This document shows, in pieces, positions 7,515 to 16,277 of a stretch of DNA of 32,571 bases. The stretch spans positions 1 to 32,571 of the forward strand of contig NZ_AVCC01000032.1 in the NCBI RefSeq assembly GCF_000622895.1. The letters run 5' to 3'. The stretch is from Herminiimonas sp. CN. Lineage in GTDB: Bacteria > Pseudomonadota > Gammaproteobacteria > Burkholderiales > Burkholderiaceae_D. The notes under the pieces were generated by a model. That model was not told the DNA's origin. It saw only the letters and a list, made by a program, of their open reading frames with translations, and ran no database searches. Positions within the stretch are counted from its first letter, which is position 1, and the number at the start of each line of letters is the position of its first letter. The translations under genes were made by a program, and so were the position numbers.

Positions 7515-10500
7515 TCATTCCTCCAGCGGCGCAAAGATCGCCTGCAAGTCTTCCTGGCTGATCGCAGCGCTGCGGCCCTCGCCGGCGTTCAGCATCGCTT
7601 GCGCCAGTTCGGCTTTTTTCTGTTGCAGCACCTGGATTTTTTCTTCCAGCGTGCCTCTGGCAATCAGCTTGTAGACGAATACCGGCTTGTCCTGGCCGAT
7701 GCGCCAGGCGCGGTCGGTGGCCTGGTTTTCGGCCGCCGGGTTCCACCACGGATCGTAGTGGATGACGGTATCGGCCGCGGTCAGGTTGAGGCCGACGCCG
7801 CCGGCTTTCAGGCTGATCAGGAAGATCGGCACCAACCCTTGCTGGAACGCGCGCACCACTTCGGCCCGGTTGTCGGTGTCGCCGGTGAGCAGCGCATACG
7901 GCACCTGGCGCGCCTGCAGCTCGGCCTCGATCAGCGCCAGCATGCTGGTAAACGACGAAAACACCAGGATCTTGCGGCCTTCTTCCAGCAACTCCTCGAT
8001 CATCGTCATCAGTTCAAGCAGCTTGGCGGACGGCGCGGCGGCCTTTTTCACGGATTCCGACTTGACCAGGCGCGGGTCGCAGCAGACCTGGCGCAGCTTG
8101 AGCAGCGCTTCCAGGATCACGATCTGGCTGCGCGCCACGCCTTTCCTGGCGATTTCGGCGCGCACTTTCTGGTCCATCGCCAGCCGCACGGTTTCGTACA
8201 GGTCGCGCTGCGCGCCGGAGAGTTCGACCGTGCGCAGCATTTCGGTCTTGGCCGGCAGTTCCTTGGCGACCTTGTCCTTGGTGCGACGCAGCAGGAATGG
8301 CTTGATGCGGCGCACCAGCAGCGCGCGCCGGCCGTCGTCGCCCTGCTTTTCGATCGGATGGCGGAACGCGGCATTGAAGGCCTTTTCCTCGCCCAGCAAG
8401 CCCGGCAGCAGGAAGTGGAATTGCGACCACAGCTCGCCCAGGTGGTTTTCCAGCGGGGTGCCGGTCAGGCACAGCCGGTGCCGGGCGCGCAGCATGCCGG
8501 CCGCTTGCGCGGCTTTCGAGCGATTATTTTTAATGTAATGCGACTCGTCCAGGATCACCAGGTGGTATGCGTGTTGGCGCAGCTTTTCTTCGTCGCGCGG
8601 CAGCAGCGCATAGGTGGTCAGCACCAGGTCGAATTGCCCGATCGCGTCGAACTGCGCCAGCCGCTCCTTGCCTTGCAGCACCAGCAGCCGCAGCCCGGGC
8701 GCAAAGCGCGCCGCTTCATCCTGCCAGTTGCCCATCAGGCTGGTCGGCGCCACCACCAGCGCCGGCTGGGTCAGGCGGCCGGCCTCCTTTTCGGTCAGGA
8801 TATGGGCCAGGGTCTGGATGGTTTTGCCGAGACCCATGTCGTCGGCCAGGATTCCGGCCAGGTCGAATTCGCGCAGGAACTGCATCCAGGCCAGGCCTTC
8901 GCTCTGGTAATCGCGCAGCGTCGCCTGCAAGCCGCGCGGCGCGGCCACGCTCTGCACGCCGCCGAAGTTCGCCAGTTTTTGCCCCAGGTCGCGCAGCCGC
9001 TGGCCGCCGATCCAGCGCAGCTGGGTAGCGGCGGCCAGCTCGGCCAGGCGCGCCGCATCCAGCGCGGATAGCCGCATGCTGTCGCCCGTTTTATCGCTGA
9101 AATACAGCTCGCCCAGCGTGCCGAGAATCGGCTTGATGCGACCCCACGGCAGCGCGACCCGCACCCCGTCCGGCAGCGTCGCCAGCAAGGGTTCGTCGTC
9201 GGCATGGGCGGCCAGCGCCTGCGGATTGAAGTCCTGCGGCGCATTGCGGATCAGGTCGATCAGCACCGGCAGCAGCGACACCCGCGCCTGATTGACCATG
9301 ATGCCCAGCTCCAGATCGAACCACGGGCTGCCCGCTTCGCTTGCTTGTTCGTCGATGTCGGCGTACCAGTCCTCGACTTCGGCCACGTCGAAACGGTAAT
9401 CCGGCATCCGGCTGACTTGCCAGCCCTGCGCCTCCAGCGCGGGCACGACTTCGCTGGCAAAGCGCAGCCACTCCAGCTGGCTGGGCATGACCAGCGCGCC
9501 GGCCAGGGTCGACAGTGGCGGCGCGGCATCCTGCGGCGGCGTCAGCCCGGCGGCCTGCAAAATCGCGAGCGCGGCGTCTTCGGCGGCGCGCTGGCGGGCG
9601 ATCTTTTCGATGCCTTGGCCGCTGCGCCGGATCAGCAGTTCGGCGTGGTCGGCCGCCACGCTGTTGCCGTCGTAATCGAAGCTCGGCAGCGCGAAATCCT
9701 GCCACAGCACGGACGCATCGCGTGTGCCGCCCAACTCCTGCGGCAGCGCGCCCAGCAGCAACTGCGGCTGCGGCGTGATGTCGTCGCGCACCGTTTCCTG
9801 CAGCTGCTGCGGCAGCGGCACGATGTGCTGCAGGCCTTGCGCCAGCAACACATGCGATACCGCCAGCTTGTCCCTGGCGGCCAGGGTCGGCGCTTGCGCC
9901 ACCATCGCCTGCAATTCCCGCAGCGGGATACCGGCCCCGCCCTGCTGCAATGTGAGCGTGCCGCAGACCAGATTATTCACATACAGCACCGGCTCGGTCG
10001 GCAGGATGTAATCGATGCTGCCGCGCTCCGGCTCGCGCTGGCCGTCCGACGCCGGCTGAAACTGCCAACCGAGCCGCAGCCGTTCATCCTCCTCAAGCCA
10101 AACCAGTTCGGCAGTGCGCGCCGGGCCGGCCTTGACCGGGTAGAGCTGGCCTTTCTGCATGTCGGCCAGGGAATTAGCCCACTGCAATTGCTGTGATTCC
10201 AGCAACATCGACAGCAATTGCGCGCCGACCCGGCCCTTCGGTTCGACATCGGCGCTGCCGTAAAAACCGCTGCGCAGCGCAACCAGCAGCCGCAGCGCAT
10301 CCTCGTCGCCGGCCTGCAGGTAACTCGGCGGGGCCGCGAACATATTGTACAAATCGCCCACCGTGCTGGCTGCCGCGATCTCGCCGTTGACGCGCAAGCG
10401 CGCCTTGCACAGGCTCAGGATAACGTGCTTGCCGCTGCGGTCCGGCGACAGCACGAACAGCAGGCGATAGGTGGTTTTGGCCGGCGCCCCGGATTTCAGC

Positions 10501-10895
10501 GGCGCGGCTGCCCTGCCGTGCGCCGCACCCTCGACCCGCTGCAGCCAGGCCGCCACCGCGTTCGGCAGCGTCATGGTCCCGGCGTCGCCCCCAACCTGTC
10601 CGGCCAACGGAGCCACCTCTTCCTGCTGCAGGCAAGTCAGCAACACGGCGGCCATGTGCTTGCACATATGGCCGACCGGGCACGAGCAGCTGCCCTCGAA
10701 TTCGACCCCATGCGTGCCCGCATACAGTTCGATATCCTGCTCGTAATCCCAGTCGCCGCTGCCCTGCACGCTGCCTTCGATCACATCGCCAAGCTGATCT
10801 GCCGACTGCACCAGCCCGCGCGCAACGATGCCTTGCGCCCGCCCCAGCGTCTTGTCATCGAAGGCGTTGACAACGTCTGTTAATGTGTAATGCAT
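7515..10895 (-). CDS. SWIM zinc-finger SNF2-family helicase
   Basis: This is a large (1126-residue) superfamily-2 ATPase of the SNF2/HepA type. The N-terminus has a SWIM zinc finger (CSCPVGHMCKH, about residues 68-78), a probable nucleic-acid or protein-binding element. A long middle region follows. The ATPase lobes start near residue 670: Walker A-type DDMGLGKTIQ (about 683-692), the motif II variant DESH (about 782), LTGTPLENHLGELWSQF, and motif VI-like QATDRAWRIGQ (about 1060). All catalytic motifs look intact. I start it at the ATG at 10895 (MHYTLTDVV); the open frame continues upstream through AT-rich spacer that does not look coding. Bacterial relatives such as HepA/RapA act on stalled RNA polymerase, but the role of the SWIM type is not settled. 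It is divergent from tex. No restriction or other defence gene is adjacent. Confidence 0.92.
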   Translation of the reverse strand: MHYTLTDVVNAFDDKTLGRAQGIVARGLVQSADQLGDVIEGSVQGSGDWDYEQDIELYAGTHGVEFEGSCSCPVGHMCKHMAAVLLTCLQQEEVAPLAGQVGGDAGTMTLPNAVAAWLQRVEGAAHGRAAAPLKSGAPAKTTYRLLFVLSPDRSGKHVILSLCKARLRVNGEIAAASTVGDLYNMFAAPPSYLQAGDEDALRLLVALRSGFYGSADVEPKGRVGAQLLSMLLESQQLQWANSLADMQKGQLYPVKAGPARTAELVWLEEDERLRLGWQFQPASDGQREPERGSIDYILPTEPVLYVNNLVCGTLTLQQGGAGIPLRELQAMVAQAPTLAARDKLAVSHVLLAQGLQHIVPLPQQLQETVRDDITPQPQLLLGALPQELGGTRDASVLWQDFALPSFDYDGNSVAADHAELLIRRSGQGIEKIARQRAAEDAALAILQAAGLTPPQDAAPPLSTLAGALVMPSQLEWLRFASEVVPALEAQGWQVSRMPDYRFDVAEVEDWYADIDEQASEAGSPWFDLELGIMVNQARVSLLPVLIDLIRNAPQDFNPQALAAHADDEPLLATLPDGVRVALPWGRIKPILGTLGELYFSDKTGDSMRLSALDAARLAELAAATQLRWIGGQRLRDLGQKLANFGGVQSVAAPRGLQATLRDYQSEGLAWMQFLREFDLAGILADDMGLGKTIQTLAHILTEKEAGRLTQPALVVAPTSLMGNWQDEAARFAPGLRLLVLQGKERLAQFDAIGQFDLVLTTYALLPRDEEKLRQHAYHLVILDESHYIKNNRSKAAQAAGMLRARHRLCLTGTPLENHLGELWSQFHFLLPGLLGEEKAFNAAFRHPIEKQGDDGRRALLVRRIKPFLLRRTKDKVAKELPAKTEMLRTVELSGAQRDLYETVRLAMDQKVRAEIARKGVARSQIVILEALLKLRQVCCDPRLVKSESVKKAAAPSAKLLELMTMIEELLEEGRKILVFSSFTSMLALIEAELQARQVPYALLTGDTDNRAEVVRAFQQGLVPIFLISLKAGGVGLNLTAADTVIHYDPWWNPAAENQATDRAWRIGQDKPVFVYKLIARGTLEEKIQVLQQKKAELAQAMLNAGEGRSAAISQEDLQAIFAPLEE

Positions 10896-11167
10896 ATCTT
10901 GTTTCTTCAGGAATGCGCCGCCGGACCGGCGCAGTGCCGTCATTATCCGCGATTGATGCAGCCCCCTTGAAACATCGCTGCAAAAGAAATGCATACATAC
11001 CGTTGTATATTTTACTGATGCAATAAATACATGCGGCAACTGCGTATATTTTATACATACTCCTTGCATTGCAATAAATAAACCAAACGGATTCGCGATC
11101 GGCACTGGCGCATCGCGCCGGATTCGGTATCATCACGGGCTTGATTTCCCACACAGATTAACTGCCC
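10896..11167. other. AT-rich divergent spacer between helicase and tex
   Basis: This 272-bp spacer must carry promoters for both divergent genes. Its centre is much more AT-rich than the coding DNA. GTATATTTTA occurs at 11005-11014 and 11044-11053, and TGCAATAAATA occurs at 11019-11029 and 11070-11080, giving two copies of an imperfect direct repeat. A possible tex -10 element, TATCAT, lies at 11128-11133. I see no gene here. Confidence 0.5.
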
Positions 11168-13525
11168 ATGCTGCCATCCATCGAACAACGCCTCGCCCTT
11201 GAACTCGCCGCCAAGCCGGCGCAAGTCGCAGCCGCCATCGCGCTACTGGACGAAGGCGCGACCGTGCCCTTCATCGCCCGCTACCGCAAGGAAGCCACCG
11301 GCGGCCTGGACGACATCCAGTTGCGGCTGCTGGAAGAGCGGCTGCGCTACCTGCGCGAACTGGAAGCGCGGCGGGCGGCGATCATCGCCTCGATTGAAGA
11401 ACAGAACAAGATGACGCCGGCGCTGCTGGACGCCATCGTCCACGCCGAAGACAAGACCCGGCTCGAAGACCTGTACCTGCCGTACAAGCAAAAGCGCCGC
11501 ACCAAGGCCCAGATCGCGCTGGAAGCCGGCCTGCAGCCGCTGGCCGACGTGCTGCTGGCCGATCCGGAACTGAATCCGGAAGTTGAGGCGGCCAGTTACC
11601 TGAAGCCGGCCTTCTCCACCGACAACGGCGACAACCCCGGCGTGCCCGACGCCAAGGCGGCGCTGGACGGCGCGCGCCAGATCCTGATGGAGCGCTTCGC
11701 CGAGGACGCGACCCTGCTGCAGGGCTTGCGCGAATACCTGCTGGAACACGGCATCGTCGAATCGAAAGTGGTCGACGGCAAGCAGGATGCCGGCGAAAAG
11801 TTCGCCGATTACTTCGACTATTCGGAAACCATAGCCACCATTCCGTCGCACCGCGCACTGGCGCTGTTCCGCGGCCGGCGCGAAGAGATGCTCAACGTCA
11901 CGCTGCGGCTCGACAGCGAGGAGGAAAAGCCGAAGTGGGACGCGCCGCTGAACCCGTGCGAAGGCCGCATCGCGGCCCGTTTCGGCATCAAGAATCAGGG
12001 CCGCGCCGCCGACAAATGGCTGGCCGACACCGTGCGCTGGACTTGGCGCGTGAAGAGCTTCATGCATCTGGAAACCGAACTGATGGGCGCGCTGCGCGAA
12101 CGCGCCGAGGTCGAGGCGATCAACGTCTTCGCGCTGAACCTGAAAGCCTTGCTGCTGGCCGCGCCGGCCGGCCCGCGCGCGACCATGGGACTCGATCCTG
12201 GCCTGCGCACCGGGGTCAAGGTGGCGGTGGTCGACGCCACCGGCAAGGTGATGGACACCGCGGTGATTTACCCGCACCAGCCGAAGAACGACTGGGACGG
12301 CTCGCTGCACGCGCTGGCCCGGCTGGCCGAAAAACACCAGGTGTCGCTGATTTCGATCGGCAACGGCACCGCGTCGCGCGAGACCGACAAGCTGGCGCAA
12401 GACTTGATCAAGCTGCGTCCGGAACTGAAGCTGACCAAGATCGTGGTGTCCGAAGCCGGTGCCTCGGTGTATTCGGCGTCCGAATTCGCGTCGAAGGAAT
12501 TGCCGGACATGGACGTTTCGCTGCGCGGCGCAGTGTCGATCGCACGCCGGCTGCAGGACCCGCTGGCCGAACTGGTGAAGATCGACCCGAAATCGATCGG
12601 CGTTGGCCAGTACCAGCATGATGTCGGCCAGACCCAGCTGGCGCGCTCGCTCGACGCGGTAGTCGAGGATTGCGTGAATGCGGTCGGAGTCGACGTCAAT
12701 ACCGCGTCCGCGCCGCTGCTGGCGCGGGTTTCCGGCTTATCAAGCAGCGTGGCGCAAAGCATCGTCAGCTACCGCGACCTGAAGGGCGCGTTCGGCTCGC
12801 GCGCGGCGCTGCGCGCAGTGCCGCGGCTGGGCGACAAGACGTTCGAGCAGGCCGCAGGCTTTTTGCGCGTGATGGGCAGCGACAATCCGCTCGATGCATC
12901 GGCGGTCCATCCGGAATCGTATCCGCTGGTCGAAAAAATCCTGGCCGACATCCAGAAAGACGTGAAAGGCGCGAATTTACGTAACATCGTCGGCGACGAA
13001 CGGCTGCTGAAATCGCTGAATCCGGCCAAGTACGCCGACGAGCAGTTCGGCGTACCGACCATCAGTGACATCCTGAAAGAGCTGGAAAAACCCGGCCGCG
13101 ATCCTCGCCCGGAGTTCACCACCGCCACCTTCAAGGACGGCGTCGAGGAAATCCGCGACCTGCGGCCCGACATGATCCTCGAAGGCGTGGTCACCAACGT
13201 CGCCGCTTTCGGCGCGTTCGTCGATATCGGCGTGCATCAGGACGGCCTGGTGCACATCTCGGCGCTCTCGAATACCTTCGTCAAGGACCCGCACACGGTG
13301 GTCAAGGCCGGCCAGGTGGTGAAGGTCAAGGTGCTGGAAGTCGACGAGAAGCGCAAGCGCATCGCGCTCACCATGCGCCTGACCGACAGCGCGCCGCAGC
13401 CGGGCGCGAAACCGGAGCAGCGTGGCGACCGCAATGACGCGAAACGCCTGGCGCAACAGCAAGCCCAGCGCCCGGCGCCGCAAAACAGCGCAATGGCGAG
13501 TGCCTTTGCCAAGCTGAAGTCCTGA
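11168..13525 (+). CDS. tex: Tex-family S1 RNA-binding protein
   Basis: Tex is a conserved cytoplasmic nucleic-acid-binding protein (Spt6-like) implicated in transcription and RNA handling. The 785-residue protein has the usual order: helical N-terminal region ([30 protein letters not shown]), a YqgF/RNase H-like domain near 335-450 ([17 protein letters not shown]), helix-hairpin-helix repeats near 505-575 ([17 protein letters not shown]), and an S1 domain near 668-740 ([26 protein letters not shown]). The C-terminal tail from about 742 is rich in Gln, Ala and Pro and probably disordered. The ATG at 11168 gives the standard start. It stands alone, divergent from the SNF2 helicase gene and followed by a gene-free spacer. 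Confidence 0.96.
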   Translation: MLPSIEQRLALELAAKPAQVAAAIALLDEGATVPFIARYRKEATGGLDDIQLRLLEERLRYLRELEARRAAIIASIEEQNKMTPALLDAIVHAEDKTRLEDLYLPYKQKRRTKAQIALEAGLQPLADVLLADPELNPEVEAASYLKPAFSTDNGDNPGVPDAKAALDGARQILMERFAEDATLLQGLREYLLEHGIVESKVVDGKQDAGEKFADYFDYSETIATIPSHRALALFRGRREEMLNVTLRLDSEEEKPKWDAPLNPCEGRIAARFGIKNQGRAADKWLADTVRWTWRVKSFMHLETELMGALRERAEVEAINVFALNLKALLLAAPAGPRATMGLDPGLRTGVKVAVVDATGKVMDTAVIYPHQPKNDWDGSLHALARLAEKHQVSLISIGNGTASRETDKLAQDLIKLRPELKLTKIVVSEAGASVYSASEFASKELPDMDVSLRGAVSIARRLQDPLAELVKIDPKSIGVGQYQHDVGQTQLARSLDAVVEDCVNAVGVDVNTASAPLLARVSGLSSSVAQSIVSYRDLKGAFGSRAALRAVPRLGDKTFEQAAGFLRVMGSDNPLDASAVHPESYPLVEKILADIQKDVKGANLRNIVGDERLLKSLNPAKYADEQFGVPTISDILKELEKPGRDPRPEFTTATFKDGVEEIRDLRPDMILEGVVTNVAAFGAFVDIGVHQDGLVHISALSNTFVKDPHTVVKAGQVVKVKVLEVDEKRKRIALTMRLTDSAPQPGAKPEQRGDRNDAKRLAQQQAQRPAPQNSAMASAFAKLKS

Positions 13526-13772
13526 CAATTATTCAAGCGATGACAAATATGCGGGGGTATCAGCCCTATTTATACACTTCCCGCATTGTTTACAAGCGAC
13601 ATAAAAAATACATATCTATGTATTTTTACCGGATGGAAGGCGACCCGGCAGCGCACGGTCGATGCGCGCCGGCAGCCCGAAAGCAAACCAAAAACGATCC
13701 GAATAACATCTGCAACAAGCGGCCGTTTTTCTTATAATGGCTGTTTAAACCAAGAATCAAGGAAAGACAGCC
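13526..13772. other. Spacer between tex and grxD with inverted repeats
   Basis: There is no gene in these 247 bp. ATGCGGG (13549-13555) and CCCGCAT (13580-13586) form an inverted repeat with a 24-bp centre. A perfect 11-bp inverted repeat, AAAAATACATA (13604-13614) and TATGTATTTTT (13617-13627), has a TC centre and could act as a weak terminator or an operator. A grxD promoter candidate lies at its right end. Confidence 0.5.
13733..13738 (+). promoter_or_regulatory. Probable -10 element of grxD
   Basis: A perfect TATAAT lies 34 bp before the grxD ATG, next to an AAGGAAAG ribosome-binding site (13759-13766). The -35 region is poor (CTGCAA at 13710-13715 with 17-bp spacing). Confidence 0.5.
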
Positions 13773-14084
13773 ATGAGCGACGTACAAGTTTGGATCAAGG
13801 AAACCGTAACCAAAAATCCGGTCGTATTATTCATGAAGGGCACCGCCCAATTCCCGCAATGCGGCTTTTCCGGCAAAGCGATCCAGATCCTGAAGGCCAA
13901 CGGCGTCGAAAACATCGTCACGGTCAATGTACTGGATGACGCCGACGTGCGCCAGGGCATCAAGGAATATTCGAACTGGCCGACCATTCCGCAACTGTAT
14001 ATCAAGGGCGAATTCATCGGCGGCTCCGACATCATGAATGAAATGCACGAATCCGGCGAACTGAAAACCCTGTTGGGCGCCTGA
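13773..14084 (+). CDS. grxD: Monothiol glutaredoxin, Grx4 type
   Basis: This 103-residue CGFS-type glutaredoxin binds a [2Fe-2S] cluster with glutathione and hands it to client proteins. The active site is C30 in [30 protein letters not shown] carries the cis-proline and glutathione-binding region. Length and start ([10 protein letters not shown]) are typical of the family. A good ribosome-binding site, AAGGAAAG, precedes the ATG. It is followed after 16 bp by ubiX, so the two form a short operon. Iron-sulfur supply fits with the Rieske protein encoded about 5 kb to the right, but that link is inference. Confidence 0.96.
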   Translation: MSDVQVWIKETVTKNPVVLFMKGTAQFPQCGFSGKAIQILKANGVENIVTVNVLDDADVRQGIKEYSNWPTIPQLYIKGEFIGGSDIMNEMHESGELKTLLGA

Positions 14085-14100
14085 GCCAAGCCGCCCTTTT

Positions 14101-14697
14101 GTGACGACGAGCCCAAAGCGCCTGATCATCGCCATCACCGGCGCCAGCGGCGCCGTGTATGGGGTGCGCCTGCTGCAAGTGCTGCGCGATGTGCCCGAAG
14201 TGCAGACCCATCTGCTGCTGTCGGAAGCCGGCGCCATCAATCTGCATCAGGAACTTGATCTGAGCCGCAAGCAGGTCGGCGCACTGGCCGATGTGGTGCA
14301 CAACGTGCGCGATATCGGCGCCCCGATCGCCAGCGGCTCGTTCCAGTCGGACGGCATGATCGTCGCCCCCTGCTCGATGAAGACACTGGCTGCGGTAGCC
14401 AACGGCCTGTCCGACAACCTGATCAGCCGCGCCGCCGACGTAGTGCTGAAAGAGCGCCGCCGCCTGGTGCTGATGGTGCGCGAAACGCCATTCAACCTGG
14501 CGCACTTGCGCAACATGACCGCCGTCACCGAAATGGGCGGCATCATCTTCCCGCCGCTGCCCGGGTTCTACCAGCGCCCGCAATCGATCGCCGAAATGGT
14601 GGATCACACGATCGGTCGCGTGCTCGACCTGTTCGCGGTTCCGCATGCGCTAGCGCCGCGCTGGAACGGCCTCAAGGCCAGCGACGCGATCGCTTAA
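14101..14697 (+). CDS. ubiX: Flavin prenyltransferase UbiX
   Basis: UbiX joins dimethylallyl phosphate to FMN to make prenylated FMN, the cofactor of the decarboxylase UbiD in ubiquinone synthesis. The 198-residue protein has the FMN-binding GASGA near the start (IIAITGASGAVYGVRLL), the conserved APCSMKTLAAVANG, and the ERRRLVLMVRETPFNLAHLRNM segment. The start is GTG at 14101, 16 bp after grxD; the product begins MTTSPKRLIIAITG, as expected. It is co-transcribed with grxD. Its product feeds the quinone pool used by the bc1 complex and DsbB, both encoded in this window. Confidence 0.95.
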   Translation: MTTSPKRLIIAITGASGAVYGVRLLQVLRDVPEVQTHLLLSEAGAINLHQELDLSRKQVGALADVVHNVRDIGAPIASGSFQSDGMIVAPCSMKTLAAVANGLSDNLISRAADVVLKERRRLVLMVRETPFNLAHLRNMTAVTEMGGIIFPPLPGFYQRPQSIAEMVDHTIGRVLDLFAVPHALAPRWNGLKASDAIA

Positions 14698-14891
14698 ATT
14701 CGCCGGCATCGCCCACTCTGCCGCTAGCAGCTTGGAAAAAGCACAACACCCGGCATCTGGCCCTAATTGCCCCGCGAGTGCCCCATCATTGCAAAGAATG
14801 AATAAGCATAGCGCTGCGCCAGCTTACTCTTTTGCACGGCCTGATCGGCATGTAAACCGGCGCTGACAAGTTGCAAGCAACTGCGCCCAAC

Positions 14892-15350
14892 TCATTCATC
14901 GAATTGATTGATGTCGAATTTCCCGTTCTGAAAACCCGTCATAAGCGAGCGCAGATCCTCCGGCAACGGCACCGCCCTCGCCTTGTCCAGATCCATGGCG
15001 ACCAGCACCAAGTGCGCTTGCACCCTCTGTTCCCCTTTGTATTCGCAGGTCACGCCCAGCTTCAACGAGCTTTTGCCCATATGTTCAAGCTTGAGCCCCA
15101 GCGTGATTCTCTCACCCATTCGGGAGGGCGCAATGAAATCGCAGTTAATGCTCACCACAGGAAAACCAAGGCGGTGCTCGGTAATATATTTGGCATAATC
15201 GAGCCCCAATCCCTGATTGAACCAGTCCTCCACCAAACCGTTGAACATGATGAAATACTGGGGGAAAAAAACTATGCCAGCTGGATCGCAATACGAGAAC
15301 CGGACTAGTTGTTCACTACAAAATTTATTTTCAATAACTTTAATGGTCAT
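14892..15350 (-). CDS. Hotdog-fold acyl-CoA thioesterase (4HBT family)
   Basis: This 152-residue hotdog protein should hydrolyse an acyl- or aroyl-CoA thioester. YCDPAGIVFFPQYF near the N-terminus carries the catalytic aspartate (D22) in the DPAGI motif of the 4-hydroxybenzoyl-CoA thioesterase and YbgC families. VVSINCDFIAPSRMGERITL follows as expected. The substrate cannot be read from the sequence, and no aromatic degradation genes lie nearby. It is transcribed alone on the minus strand and converges on ubiX. The ATG at 15350 fits the family start. Confidence 0.85.
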   Translation of the reverse strand: MTIKVIENKFCSEQLVRFSYCDPAGIVFFPQYFIMFNGLVEDWFNQGLGLDYAKYITEHRLGFPVVSINCDFIAPSRMGERITLGLKLEHMGKSSLKLGVTCEYKGEQRVQAHLVLVAMDLDKARAVPLPEDLRSLMTGFQNGKFDINQFDE

Positions 15351-15555
15351 GGGGCAACTCGCTAAAATATGTGCAGAGGTTAGACTCGGGAACTGTCGGT
15401 TTATTCAACTTTGGACAACCACGCAGAGTACTGTACGGCCATCGATCATTTCGACCGACCAATGCGCAACAAACGCAGCTCCCCGACGCAGAAATCAGTA
15501 CTGATCGGATCGGCTTACACAGTGCTTAAATGAAACGTCGAAGCAAGCGGAAAAG
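15351..15555. other. Gene-free spacer upstream of the thioesterase
   Basis: No gene or RNA is recognisable between the tRNA-Thr terminator and the thioesterase start. Short open frames here match nothing I know. It must hold the thioesterase promoter. A decayed gene fragment cannot be excluded. Confidence 0.35.
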
Positions 15556-15590
15556 AAAAAAGGTTACAAGCCGAAGCGTGTAACCTTTTT
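15556..15590 (-). terminator. Intrinsic terminator after tRNA-Thr, UUCG-capped
   Basis: On the minus strand, GGTTACA (15579-15585) pairs with TGTAACC (15562-15568). Above a C/T mismatch, GC-TTCG-GC closes the loop with a stable UUCG tetraloop, and six T follow. The plus strand also shows five T after the stem, so it may work in both directions. It lies directly after the tRNA 3' end and would end the sspA-sspB-tRNA transcript. Confidence 0.85.
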
Positions 15591-15606
15591 ATTTACTGCT
15601 TTATTC

Positions 15607-15682
15607 TGGTGCCGGCTGCCGGAATCGAACTGGCCACCTGATGATTACAAGTCAACTGCTCTACCAAATGAGCTAAGCCGGC
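15607..15682 (-). tRNA. tRNA-Thr (anticodon UGU)
   Basis: This 76-nt cloverleaf includes an encoded 3' CCA. The acceptor stem is GCCGGCT/AGCCGGC, the D arm is GCTC-ATTTGGTA-GAGC, the anticodon loop is CTTGTAA with anticodon TGT (reads ACA), and the T loop is TTCGATT. Two stem mismatches are visible: U28/U42 in the anticodon stem and A52/C62 in the T stem. It starts 18 bp after the sspB stop codon and is followed by an intrinsic terminator, so it is probably co-transcribed with sspAB. Confidence 0.95.
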
Positions 15683-15700
15683 GAAAAGCAGTATTGTACG

Positions 15701-16210
15701 CTACTTGATCCTGGTTAGCACGGGTTTTCCGGATTTTTTTGCGGGATCCGATATTGCAACCGCATCTTTCTCAGCTGTATCTTGTGATTTTTCGGCCACT
15801 GCCGGCACGCTTGCCAACGTCGGGCCATTTTTTGCCGAATCGGCCGCAGTTTGTTCAGCACTGACGTCCTGCGACGTTGCTTTCTGATCAGCTTGCGCCT
15901 CCTGCGGTTCGAACGCCATGCCTTGCCCGTTCTCATGGGCATAGATTGCAATCACACTTTCCACCGCGACCGAAATCTGGCGCGACACACCGCCAAAACG
16001 GGCGCTGAAATTGATGAACTCGCTCTCCATTTTGAGATTGCTGGTGGCGCCGAAACTGATGTTCAAAACGATTTCGCCATTGCGCACGAACTCCATCGGA
16101 ACACGGCTGCGCGCATCGACCCTGACTGCGATATACGGCGTATAGCCGCTGTCGACGCACCATTCGTAAATGGCGCGCAGTAGATAAGGCTTGGTGGAAA
16201 GTTCGGGCAT
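15701..16210 (-). CDS. sspB: ClpXP protease specificity-enhancing factor SspB
   Basis: SspB binds ssrA-tagged proteins released from stalled ribosomes and delivers them to ClpXP. The 169-residue protein has the conserved substrate-binding domain (TKPYLLRAIYEWCVDSGYTPYIAV, then VPMEFVRNGEIVLNIS, and INFSARFGGVSRQISVAVESVIAIYA). A low-complexity linker rich in Ala, Gln and Lys (about 107-155) follows. It ends in KPVLTRIK, which fits the short C-terminal tail that docks on ClpX. It lies 67 bp downstream of sspA, the usual sspAB operon. Confidence 0.95.
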   Translation of the reverse strand: MPELSTKPYLLRAIYEWCVDSGYTPYIAVRVDARSRVPMEFVRNGEIVLNISFGATSNLKMESEFINFSARFGGVSRQISVAVESVIAIYAHENGQGMAFEPQEAQADQKATSQDVSAEQTAADSAKNGPTLASVPAVAEKSQDTAEKDAVAISDPAKKSGKPVLTRIK

Positions 16211-16277
16211 ATCGCGATACAGTAAAAAATTTTGCCTAAAAGACGTCCGGGCTTCGGCGGTCCGGATGCCAGCTTGC

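Noticed and set aside
5978-7561. A 527-codon plus-strand open frame opposite the diguanylate cyclase
   Set aside because: It is the antisense shadow of a gene with clear CHASE-GGDEF motifs. Its translation is rich in Gln, Arg and His and matches no family.
7506-9071. A 521-codon plus-strand open frame opposite the SNF2 helicase
   Set aside because: It lies fully over the conserved helicase motifs on the other strand. Long antisense frames are expected in GC-rich coding DNA.
10896-11105. N-terminal extension of the helicase up to 11105
   Set aside because: The added 70 residues come from AT-rich spacer DNA with repeats. The ATG at 10895 gives a sensible start.
15351-15682. An integration site or mobile element at tRNA-Thr
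   Set aside because: I found no integrase, no repeated tRNA 3' end and no terminal repeats. A terminator follows the tRNA directly.
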